Below are positions 1 to 5,404 of a stretch of 5,404 bases of DNA, in pieces. The stretch lies in NCBI GenBank assembly GCA_031292465.1, contig JARLHB010000228.1:1-5404 (forward strand), given 5' to 3'. The DNA is from Ignavibacteriaceae bacterium. Its GTDB lineage: Bacteria > Bacteroidota > Ignavibacteria > Ignavibacteriales > Ignavibacteriaceae. The stretch's first letter is position 1. Every line of letters starts with the position of its first letter. The notes under the pieces are model-generated. The model made no database searches. It saw only the letters and a list, made by a program, of their open reading frames with translations, and was not told where the DNA came from. A program made the position numbers and the translations under genes.

Positions 1-610
1 ATGAACCAAGCATACAATAAGTTTTTCCTCTTTCAATAAATTGTTTTATTGTTTCATATCCATTTCCGGTTTCGTTGCTAATTGCAATAACGGGAATATT
101 TTTAATCCGCAATTTTATCTTGTCCAGAATTTCTTTAATTCTTAGTTCATCAATTAAATCAGTTTTACTGATTACTATAACCGGACTGACTTTGCATGAA
201 TTGCAAATAGTCAGGTATCTTTCAAGCCGGTTAATATTAAAGTCCCTATCAACAGCCTGGACTATAAATGCATAATCAATATTTACTGCAATAATCTGGA
301 ACTCGCCTGAATGGCCTACTGCCTGGCGTTGAATAACTGATGATCTCGGAAATATTTTGTAAATAACAGCAAAATCAGGTTCATATATTGTAAGAGCAAC
401 CCAATCGCCTACAGCAGGAAAATCCTCGCGGTTTTTTGCGCTGAAACGCATATTCCCTGTTATCTCTGCTTCAAATTCACCCTTTACCGTTTTTACAATA
501 TAGCGTTCCTTATGTTCAGTTATAACTCTTCCTATCTCATATCCTTCAAGATTATTCTTAATCCTGAATTCTTCAAGATTTTCATTGTACCCAAGTTCTT
601 CTATTTTCAT
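1..610 (-). CDS. rsgA: Ribosome small subunit-dependent GTPase A, N-terminal part (3' end beyond the window)
   Basis: RsgA (YjeQ/EngC) is a circularly permuted GTPase that binds the maturing 30S subunit in the cytoplasm and drives late assembly steps. Reading the minus strand from the ATG at 610-608 gives 203 codons without a stop. Residues about 22-87 form the OB-fold with the family signature AVGDWV (66-71). The linker RSSVIQRQAVGHSG (89-102) and FNINRLERYL (124-133) are typical of the family. The G4 motif appears as SKTD (148-151) in place of NKxD, and a G5-like AISNETGNG lies at 176-184. The last residues, CMLGS (199-203), should lead into the P-loop (GxxGVGKS), so the window cuts the gene in the G1 motif. 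G2, G3 and the C-terminal zinc-binding domain are outside. G4 and G5 preceding G1 is the permuted order that defines the family. The gene is divergent from uvrC. No Shine-Dalgarno sequence precedes the ATG, which is the first start upstream of the OB-fold. Identification is firm; function is by family. Confidence 0.95.
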   Translation of the reverse strand, partial: MKIEELGYNENLEEFRIKNNLEGYEIGRVITEHKERYIVKTVKGEFEAEITGNMRFSAKNREDFPAVGDWVALTIYEPDFAVIYKIFPRSSVIQRQAVGHSGEFQIIAVNIDYAFIVQAVDRDFNINRLERYLTICNSCKVSPVIVISKTDLIDELRIKEILDKIKLRIKNIPVIAISNETGNGYETIKQFIERGKTYCMLGS

Positions 611-648
611 TTTAAGTGATGAAGATTAATTGGTATTGATGATTTCTG

Positions 649-680
649 CAACATTAATTAGTTCTTTTAGAATATTCAAA
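649..680 (-). promoter_or_regulatory. Candidate Bacteroidota-type promoter of rsgA
   Basis: On the minus strand, TTTG (680-677) is followed after exactly 20 bases by TAATGTTG (656-649). The consensus for the primary sigma factor of Bacteroidota is TTTG, 19-21 bases, TAnnTTTG; this site matches 9 of its 10 defined positions. It predicts a transcript start near 642 and a leader of about 30 bases before the rsgA ATG, a usual length. The match is seen in the sequence; activity is inferred. Confidence 0.55.
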
Positions 681-689
681 CCAGGTTTG
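677..689. repeat. Perfect 13-base palindrome overlapping the rsgA -33 box
   Basis: CAAACC-A-GGTTTG is a perfect 6-base inverted repeat around one central base. Its left arm contains the complement of the TTTG -33 element of the candidate rsgA promoter, so a protein bound here would cover that box. It could be an operator, but a 6-base dyad can arise by chance and no regulator gene is in view. Confidence 0.35.
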
Positions 690-783
690 GAACAGTGAAC
701 CGACTAACACCTCCGGCTTAATAAACCTTTTTGCTGCCAAATCTGATTTATTTAACGTTAGAAATTAAAACAAAGGTTAAAAA

Positions 784-827
784 TAATCAACTGACCGTGA
801 TTAGAGCGTTTTTCGTTATGACTAATC
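784..827. repeat. Three alternating TAATC motifs upstream of uvrC
   Basis: TAATC occurs at 784-788 (plus), 799-803 (minus, read as GATTA) and 823-827 (plus). The first two lie in a perfect dyad, TAATCA-N8-TGATTA (784-803). The second and third form GATTAG-N17-CTAATC (799-827). The middle copy could therefore pair with either neighbour in RNA, or the set could be protein-binding half-sites 57-100 bases before the uvrC ATG. In AT-rich DNA this could be chance. The rest of the intergenic region between the palindrome and uvrC (690-783 and 828-883) shows no gene, no RNA and no clear uvrC promoter. Confidence 0.3.
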
Positions 828-883
828 TGGGATAATGAAATATTTTCTCTTATTTTAAAGTAAGAATTTACACAGTTACAGGT

Positions 884-2758
884 ATGAACCAGACATTAGA
901 ATCGAAATTGCAGAATTTACCGGATAGCCCGGGCGTTTATCAGTATAAAAATGATAAGGGAAAAGTAATATATGTAGGTAAAGCGGTAAATTTAAAAAAC
1001 CGGGTAAGAAGTTACTTTCATAGCGGAGTTACTTCGCCCAAAACCATTGCTCTTGTCAACAAGATAGAAGACCTTGAACTTATTGTAACAGATAACGAAG
1101 TTGAAGCGCTTGTACTTGAAAATAACTTAATCAAGGAATTTAGGCCGCGTTATAATGTAAACTTAAAAGACGATAAATCTTACCCTTTCATAAGAGTTAC
1201 TAAAGAACCATACCCGAGGATTTTCTCTACCCGCAATGTTATCAGGGATGGTTCAAAATATTTCGGCCCCTACACTGATGTAAAAAATATGAAATCATCT
1301 TTACGCATGCTTAATCATATTTTTATGATAAGAAGCTGTAAGTTCAATATTGATGACGAAGCAATACAAAAGAAAAAATTCAGGCTATGCCTCGAATATC
1401 ATATAAAAAGATGTGAAGGCCCCTGCGAGGGGCTGATATCTTCTGCCGATTATAATGAACGGGTTAGTAGTGTAATAAAAGTTCTGCGCGGTAAGACCGA
1501 TGACCTTATAAAAGAACTTAAAGACAAAATGAATAAGGCGGTTGAATTATTAGAGTTTGAAAAAGCCGCAGAAATCCGCGACAAAATAAACCAGCTGCAG
1601 GCAATATCTGAGAGGCAGAAAGTTGTTAGCGATGACTTTGAGGACAGGGATATAATTTCAATTGCTTATGAAGGTAAGGATTCAGCATGCTCGGTTTTTA
1701 ACATACGCAGCGGAAAGCTTATTGCTAAGAAACAACTAAAACTTAGTATTGGCGAATGGGATGATCCCGCTGATATTTATTCAGCTGCCGTAAGATTTTA
1801 TTATAGTGAATTTGTGGATATTCCAAATGAAATAGCACTTGAAATATTGCCATCGGATGCCGGGGCGCTTGAAGAATGGCTCACAGAAAAGGCCCGCAAT
1901 GAACAGCCGGAACGGAAATCAAAAGTTGAAATTGTAATTCCCAAACGGGGAAGCTTAAGCTCTCTTGTTAAGATGTGCAAAGAGAATGCTATATTCCAGC
2001 TAAAAGAGATTCAAATCCAAAAGATGAAAAAAGAAGGCCGTGTATCTTACGGCGTTTCTGCACTTCAAAGAGATTTGTATTTAACTTCACTGCCGCGAAA
2101 AATCGAATGCTTTGATATATCCAACCTTCAGGGAACAGACACAGTGGCAAGCATGGTCGTTTTTGAAGACGGCAAGCCTAAAAAGAGCCTGTACAGGAAA
2201 TTTATTATAAAAGATGTTATAGGGCCGGATGATTTTTCAAGCATGAGGGAAGTTATTAAAAGGCGGTATTCAAAGCTGAAAGAAGAAAACGGCATCCTTC
2301 CTGATTTGATTATGGTTGACGGCGGCAAGGGGCAGTTATCCAGTGCGGTAGAAATACTTGATAATCTGGGTTTTAAAAAATATAATGTTATAGGCCTTGC
2401 CAAAAGGTTAGAGGAGGTATTTTTCCCGGGCAAATCCGATCCGGCTTCAATTCCCAAAACTTCTTCCGGGTTAAAACTTCTTCAACAGGTTAGGGATGAA
2501 GCGCACCGCTTTGCAATTACGTTTCACAGAAACAGGCGGAGCAAAAGAACAATCCAGACGGAATTAACGGCTATTGAGGGCATCGGCCCTTCTACGGCAG
2601 ATATTCTGCTTAAAGAACTCGGCAGTGTTTCGGCAGTAAAAGAAGCTGGCATAGAACAGCTCGAAAAATTAGTTGGAAAGAAAAAAGCCGAAATTATTAT
2701 TAAATATTTTTCAGGCACAACACAAACTTCCCCTTCTGAAGAAAGCCAGACGGATTAA
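884..2758 (+). CDS. uvrC: UvrABC excinuclease subunit C, complete
   Basis: UvrC makes both incisions around a DNA lesion after UvrA/UvrB have located it (nucleotide excision repair, cytoplasm). All expected parts are present in 624 residues, close to the usual 600-630. The GIY-YIG nuclease for the 3' cut spans about 12-95: GVY (17-19), IYVGKA (29-34), Arg40, and probable metal ligand Glu79 in LENNLIK. Four cysteines at 152, 169, 177 and 181 match the cluster reported to hold a [4Fe-4S] centre in E. coli UvrC. The UVR motif that binds UvrB lies at about 205-241. The RNase H-like nuclease for the 5' cut spans about 385-550, with Asp411 (CFDISN), Asp449/450 (GPDDFSSM), Asp479 (VDGGKGQ) and His541 (RDEAHRF). 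A helix-hairpin-helix DNA-binding region (AIEGIGPSTADILL) is near 563-576. The ATG at 884 is the first possible ATG after an in-frame stop at 836-838, and its position fits the family N-terminus. The upstream bases hold no clear ribosome-binding site. No SOS box was recognised. Confidence 0.98.
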   Translation: MNQTLESKLQNLPDSPGVYQYKNDKGKVIYVGKAVNLKNRVRSYFHSGVTSPKTIALVNKIEDLELIVTDNEVEALVLENNLIKEFRPRYNVNLKDDKSYPFIRVTKEPYPRIFSTRNVIRDGSKYFGPYTDVKNMKSSLRMLNHIFMIRSCKFNIDDEAIQKKKFRLCLEYHIKRCEGPCEGLISSADYNERVSSVIKVLRGKTDDLIKELKDKMNKAVELLEFEKAAEIRDKINQLQAISERQKVVSDDFEDRDIISIAYEGKDSACSVFNIRSGKLIAKKQLKLSIGEWDDPADIYSAAVRFYYSEFVDIPNEIALEILPSDAGALEEWLTEKARNEQPERKSKVEIVIPKRGSLSSLVKMCKENAIFQLKEIQIQKMKKEGRVSYGVSALQRDLYLTSLPRKIECFDISNLQGTDTVASMVVFEDGKPKKSLYRKFIIKDVIGPDDFSSMREVIKRRYSKLKEENGILPDLIMVDGGKGQLSSAVEILDNLGFKKYNVIGLAKRLEEVFFPGKSDPASIPKTSSGLKLLQQVRDEAHRFAITFHRNRRSKRTIQTELTAIEGIGPSTADILLKELGSVSAVKEAGIEQLEKLVGKKKAEIIIKYFSGTTQTSPSEESQTD

Positions 2759-2769
2759 GGAAGAATCAA

Positions 2770-2808
2770 AATTAATATTATATTAGACTATTAAATTTAT
2801 TTTTTTTT
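2770..2808 (+). terminator. Weak candidate terminator after uvrC
   Basis: AATTAATA (2770-2777) can pair with TATTAAATT (2789-2797) with one bulged base, leaving an 11-base loop. A run of nine T follows at 2800-2808, 41 bases after the uvrC stop. The stem is entirely A-U and therefore weak, but the layout is that of an intrinsic terminator and the T run is the longest in the window's intergenic DNA. Confidence 0.3.
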
Positions 2809-2867
2809 GGCATATATAATAAAATTTCTGCCGTATTTTACTTAATGATTCAGAGCCAGTCACTGCA

Positions 2868-3713
2868 ATGAGAATAATTTGGGGTTTTTCCTTAATTCTG
2901 CTAATTAACTTTCAGAACATTCATGCGTTTGATAAAAACAACGGGCATAATGTAAATACCGACTCATCATCGGTTATGATTTCTTCTAACTTAGAAGATA
3001 CACTCTATACTTTTCAGCCATTCTACCTTGAAGTTAATCTTAACACACAAATGGGCTACCTCCATTCAAGAGACGGCAGTGTAAAACCATTTGGAATATC
3101 AAGCGGTACGGACAAGCTGAAAGAGGGTATTAATACAAAAGAAGGACTGTATGTTATACAGTCAAAAATGTCTAAATGGTATTCACGCCAGTTTGACAGC
3201 ACTTTAATGCTTAACTGGATGGGATTTCATTTTGGCACTGGTTTTCATGCTTTAAGATCAAGCCGATATTATAAATATCTGGGTAAAAAGAAGAGTTCTC
3301 ACGGCTGCGTTAGAATTTCAAGAGACATGGCTCAATTTTTATTTGACACAGTTAAATTAGGCACACCAGTCCTTGTGCATAAAGGCACAAAATCAGTTAC
3401 AATTGCTTTTTCTGATTCCACAAGGCGGCATGTTCATTATAGCCGAAGAGAGCTTCAAAATGAGGTAGCCTTAAGAGAGAAACTAATTCATACCGGAAGG
3501 TATTATATAAGCGGCATTGATGTAGTTATTGATAAGAATAATGTGGGCCATTCGGGCCTGCCCTTAGGCAATCCTGTAAATAGCTTAAAAAAGCGCATAA
3601 TAAAATCATCATTTGCGTTTGTTCAATCCGTGATACCGCAAACAAAAGGGATAACAAAACTCCCTCAGAAATCTCTCTGGAAGCAGTATCATATGCGGTT
3701 AGCTTCAATATGA
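2868..3713 (+). CDS. Secreted L,D-transpeptidase (YkuD/ErfK family)
   Basis: YkuD-domain enzymes use a catalytic cysteine to form 3-3 cross-links in peptidoglycan or to attach proteins to it, acting outside the inner membrane. The 281-residue product begins with a likely signal peptide: Arg2, a hydrophobic stretch at 3-15, and a possible cut after IHA (18-20). The catalytic domain spans about 50-173. It starts with FYLEVNLNTQMGYL (52-65) and contains GINTKEGLY (87-95), the equivalent of the usual TPxG segment. The active site SHGCVRIS lies at 144-151, with nucleophile Cys147 and the upstream catalytic His most likely His127; the 16-residue spacing fits the HXX(14-17)[S/T]HGC pattern. No LysM, SPOR or other wall-binding domain is present. 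The last 108 residues form an extension rich in Lys and Arg, with GRYYISGIDVVIDKNN (210-225) and HSGLPLGN (228-235), whose role I cannot name. The gene starts 109 bases after uvrC, and its ATG directly precedes the signal peptide. The family is certain. Whether it cross-links, anchors a protein or trims stem peptides cannot be told from sequence. Confidence 0.92.
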   Translation: MRIIWGFSLILLINFQNIHAFDKNNGHNVNTDSSSVMISSNLEDTLYTFQPFYLEVNLNTQMGYLHSRDGSVKPFGISSGTDKLKEGINTKEGLYVIQSKMSKWYSRQFDSTLMLNWMGFHFGTGFHALRSSRYYKYLGKKKSSHGCVRISRDMAQFLFDTVKLGTPVLVHKGTKSVTIAFSDSTRRHVHYSRRELQNEVALREKLIHTGRYYISGIDVVIDKNNVGHSGLPLGNPVNSLKKRIIKSSFAFVQSVIPQTKGITKLPQKSLWKQYHMRLASI

Positions 3714-3719
3714 TTGTAT

Positions 3720-3739
3720 TTAATATGTCATAATATTAA
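3720..3739. repeat. Inverted repeat in the transpeptidase-lipoprotein gap
   Basis: TTAATAT (3720-3726) and ATATTAA (3733-3739) form a perfect 7-base inverted repeat with a 6-base spacer, starting seven bases after the transpeptidase stop codon. The stem is A-U only and no T run follows, so it is not a standard intrinsic terminator. It could mark a transcript end or an operator, or be chance in AT-rich DNA. Confidence 0.25.
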
Positions 3740-3759
3740 GAAAATTCAAAAATAATTAT

Positions 3760-3767
3760 TAACTTTT
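3760..3767 (+). promoter_or_regulatory. Possible -7 element for the lipoprotein gene
   Basis: TAACTTTT matches five of the six defined bases of the Bacteroidota -7 element TAnnTTTG and would start a transcript near 3774, about 24 bases before the ATG at 3798. The -33 position (TTAA at 3736-3739, 20 bases upstream) is poor, so this is only a weak candidate. Confidence 0.25.
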
Positions 3768-3797
3768 AGATGAATATATTCCAGCGGGTTAATAATA

Positions 3798-4985
3798 ATG
3801 AAGAAACATGCCACATATTCAGTAATTTTCGTGCTTCTGTTTTGCGGATGCAATATACTTAACAAACCTAAACCTACAGCATTTTCATATAATACAGCTT
3901 CTGTACAAAATATAGTCTTAAGGGCTATAAGCGGTGATACAAGCGCCAACCAGAAATTAAACAACCTTGTTGATTTGAATATTCCTGTTAATACAGATTA
4001 TAACAAGCTTATTTCCGACAGCCTGATAACAAAAAGCAAAAAGAAATTTTTTATTGTACTGCTAAATTATCCGAACCCGATTTATAACCGGCTGGCTGTT
4101 TATGATACTGCACTAAACTTATATCTTGTTGATAAATCATTAAACGGATACCTGTCTGAATCTGCTCTGAGTCTAAACGGAAAAAGGTTGATTAAAATTT
4201 CCGAAAGCTTTATCTCAAAAGATGTTTTACAGGTAAACAGGATCTCACTCTATGAGATAAATGATAGTTCTGCAAACTTGTGTTTCAGAACATTTACCAG
4301 GCTTGTAGTGCCGGGTTCGGTTTTTACACAGGGCATTTCTGAATTTTCCGAGGACAGGATTACAACAGAATTATCAGGCACAAAGGCCTCATCGATTTCA
4401 GGAATGAATGACATTTTCACATTTAACCGCAGGAAGAAAGAATATTCCAGCAACGGCAAAGTATTTGATAATTTTGTCCTTGAACGCATTAAAAATTTCG
4501 TAAACTATTCCGATAAACCCGAAATTATAGATAAGAAAACATTATACGCATCAGTCGGTATAGACATTGATATAGACACAATAAAAAATACCGGCAACAT
4601 AAAAAGCAATGAAGGCTATACACTTACTTTGTCTGATAATTGGAAGACCTTAAAAGGAATTACTGTTACAGATTTCCTTAAAAGCTCGTTAAAGGGTACA
4701 AAATATATCAATGATGTAATAGGCGCAAATATTTCAGTTATAGCGCTGCCCGGAAGCGACTCTACGGAAAACTATGTTGACTATAAACTAACCAATTCCA
4801 CTGTAGGAAAGTACCGTGTAAGATATTCCGAGAAGATTATTTCGAAGAATAACTTCGTCCAGTTTTTTGAGTATTCATGGGGTACAAAGAAATACTTGTT
4901 AATTCTTACAGCTTCCAGATATACATACGATCAGTACAAAAATGATTTCAATAATATAATAAACTCTTTTTCAATGAATAACTGA
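3798..4985 (+). CDS. Unrecognised lipoprotein with a PsbP/DcrB-like C-terminal region
   Basis: I do not recognise this 395-residue protein. Its N-terminus is a lipoprotein signal: Lys2-Lys3, hydrophobic core 8-15, then FCGC (15-18), where Cys18 after Gly17 is the likely lipidated residue. Cys16 lies two residues earlier and would be removed with the signal. After a short tether, residues about 84-210 are rich in alternating hydrophobic residues and look like a beta-sheet domain (KKFFIVLLNYP, RLAVYDTALNLYLV, ALSLNGKRLIKIS). Residues about 240-270 seem to be a linker. Residues about 271-395 open with GYTLTLSDNWK and close with YLLILTASRYTYDQY and INSFSM. That start and end resemble PsbP/DcrB/Mog1-fold domains, which are common in small envelope lipoproteins; this is a judgement from pattern, not an alignment. 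No catalytic motif is visible. The protein is probably anchored in a membrane facing the periplasm or the cell surface. The gene lies 84 bases after the transpeptidase and 47 bases before sixA. The ATG at 3798 directly precedes the signal peptide; no Shine-Dalgarno sequence is evident. Confidence 0.8.
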   Translation: MKKHATYSVIFVLLFCGCNILNKPKPTAFSYNTASVQNIVLRAISGDTSANQKLNNLVDLNIPVNTDYNKLISDSLITKSKKKFFIVLLNYPNPIYNRLAVYDTALNLYLVDKSLNGYLSESALSLNGKRLIKISESFISKDVLQVNRISLYEINDSSANLCFRTFTRLVVPGSVFTQGISEFSEDRITTELSGTKASSISGMNDIFTFNRRKKEYSSNGKVFDNFVLERIKNFVNYSDKPEIIDKKTLYASVGIDIDIDTIKNTGNIKSNEGYTLTLSDNWKTLKGITVTDFLKSSLKGTKYINDVIGANISVIALPGSDSTENYVDYKLTNSTVGKYRVRYSEKIISKNNFVQFFEYSWGTKKYLLILTASRYTYDQYKNDFNNIINSFSMNN

Positions 4986-5000
4986 ATTTTTGTAACTTAG
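4969..5000 (+). promoter_or_regulatory. Candidate Bacteroidota-type promoter of sixA
   Basis: TTTC (4969-4972) is followed after exactly 20 bases by TAACTTAG (4993-5000). Against TTTG-(19-21)-TAnnTTTG this is 8 of 10 defined positions. The predicted start near 5007 gives a 26-base leader before the ATG at 5033. The -33 half lies inside the end of the lipoprotein gene. The 20-base spacing is the same as at the rsgA candidate. Confidence 0.4.
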
Positions 5001-5032
5001 CCATTCATTATTTTAATAAGTTGTAAAATACT

Positions 5033-5404
5033 ATGAACATTTATCTTATCCGCCACGGCGATGCCGAAAGAATTTCTTTAGATAAAAAAGATTTTGACAG
5101 GGAACTTACTCCCGAAGGTAAAATTAAGTTAAAGTCTGCTGTACTTAATTGGAAAAACGCGATAAAAGGATTTGATTTTATAATAACTTCCCCGCTTGCC
5201 AGAGCCATTCAAACAGCCAATATTATCGCTGAACAATACAATGCAGCCGATAAAATATTAATAGATAAAAAGCTTTCACCGGGATGCGATACCGGAGATA
5301 TAATGGAGATTGCAAATTCATTGAACGGCGAAGAAATAGCTTTGGTAGGGCATCAGCCCGATTTGTCGGAAGTGCTGTCTGATTTAATTTCGCCTAAAGG
5401 CGCA
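5033..5404 (+). CDS. sixA: Phosphohistidine phosphatase SixA family, N-terminal part (3' end beyond the window)
   Basis: SixA enzymes belong to the histidine phosphatase superfamily. They remove phosphate from phosphohistidine in signalling or phosphotransfer proteins; E. coli SixA has been linked to the HPt domain of ArcB and to the nitrogen phosphotransferase protein NPr. The 124 codons present start with MNIYLIRHGDAE: Arg7-His8-Gly9 is the catalytic motif and His8 the residue that is phosphorylated. LTPEGK (25-30) and SPLARAIQTA (53-62), with phosphate-binding Arg57, follow. The second catalytic histidine is His107 in LVGHQPDL (104-111). Compared with about 160 residues in E. coli SixA, roughly three quarters of the protein is here, including every core catalytic residue. 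The ATG is fixed by the family N-terminus, which begins only a few residues before RHG. No Shine-Dalgarno sequence is seen. The target protein is unknown; other superfamily members such as broad-specificity phosphatases are less likely given the short length and the SixA-like order of motifs. Confidence 0.88.
   Translation, partial: MNIYLIRHGDAERISLDKKDFDRELTPEGKIKLKSAVLNWKNAIKGFDFIITSPLARAIQTANIIAEQYNAADKILIDKKLSPGCDTGDIMEIANSLNGEEIALVGHQPDLSEVLSDLISPKGA

Noticed and set aside
75..275. Plus-strand 66-codon ORF at the left edge
   Set aside because: It lies antisense within rsgA, whose conserved motifs fix the real strand and frame.
690..700. GAAC-AGT-GAAC direct repeat, considered as a LexA/SOS box for uvrC
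   Set aside because: Known LexA boxes are CTG-N10-CAG, GAAC-N4-GTTC or GTTC-N7-GTTC. The orientation and spacing here fit none, and the site is more than 180 bases from uvrC.
685..740. More GC-rich stretch in the intergenic region, considered as a tRNA or small RNA
   Set aside because: Neither strand gives a paired acceptor stem, an anticodon arm or a GTTCRA-type T-loop, and I see no stable hairpin.
818..858. Tiny ORFs upstream of uvrC (ATG at 818 ending at 835; ATG at 835 ending at 858), considered as leader peptides
   Set aside because: They are only 5 and 7 codons long, lack ribosome-binding sites and show no telling codon runs; such ORFs are expected by chance.
2128..2718. Minus-strand ORFs of 109 and 64 codons inside uvrC
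   Set aside because: They overlap the conserved nuclease and helix-hairpin-helix regions of UvrC and show no recognisable domain.
2815..2820. TATAAT upstream of the transpeptidase, considered as a sigma-70 -10 box
   Set aside because: It sits in a pure A/T run, has no TTGACA-like box 16-18 bases upstream, and the likely host group uses a different consensus.
3746..3964. Minus-strand 72-codon ORF with hydrophobic stretches
   Set aside because: It overlaps the lipoprotein signal peptide on the other strand; its hydrophobic residues come from that region read in reverse.
4994..5022. AACTTA/TAAGTT inverted repeat before sixA, considered as a terminator
   Set aside because: The stem is six bases with a 17-base loop and no T run follows; it also overlaps the candidate sixA promoter.

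Overview
The window looks like ordinary chromosomal DNA from an AT-rich member of the Bacteroidota/Ignavibacteriota/Chlorobiota (FCB) group. Four things point that way. The base composition is low in GC (mid-30s to about 40 % by eye). No gene start has a convincing Shine-Dalgarno sequence. Three starts are preceded by a TAnnTTTG-like -7 element, two of them with a TTTG-like -33 element exactly 20 bases upstream, which is the Bacteroidota promoter layout. The proteins read like FCB homologues. The phylum is an inference; Ignavibacteriota is a guess within the group.

Layout. On the minus strand, 610 to 1 is the N-terminal part of rsgA, the ribosome-assembly GTPase; the window edge cuts it inside the P-loop. 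A 273-base divergent intergenic region (611-883) follows. It holds a good candidate rsgA promoter, a 13-base palindrome overlapping that promoter's -33 box, and a set of three TAATC motifs in alternating orientation on the uvrC side. Four genes then run on the plus strand: uvrC (884-2758, complete), a secreted YkuD-type L,D-transpeptidase (2868-3713), an unrecognised lipoprotein (3798-4985) and the start of a SixA-type phosphohistidine phosphatase (5033 to the window end). The plus-strand gaps are 109, 84 and 47 bases. These gaps, and the promoter-like elements in two of them, suggest semi-independent transcription rather than one tight operon.

Function. The genes cover housekeeping jobs: 30S ribosome maturation (RsgA), nucleotide excision repair (UvrC), peptidoglycan cross-linking or modification (L,D-transpeptidase) and removal of phosphate from phosphohistidine proteins (SixA). 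The transpeptidase and lipoprotein both carry export signals and may serve the envelope together, but nothing in the sequence proves a link. I found no mobile element, CRISPR array, RNA gene or clear new system. The least explained parts are the lipoprotein (395 aa), the C-terminal extension of the transpeptidase, and the signals between rsgA and uvrC.
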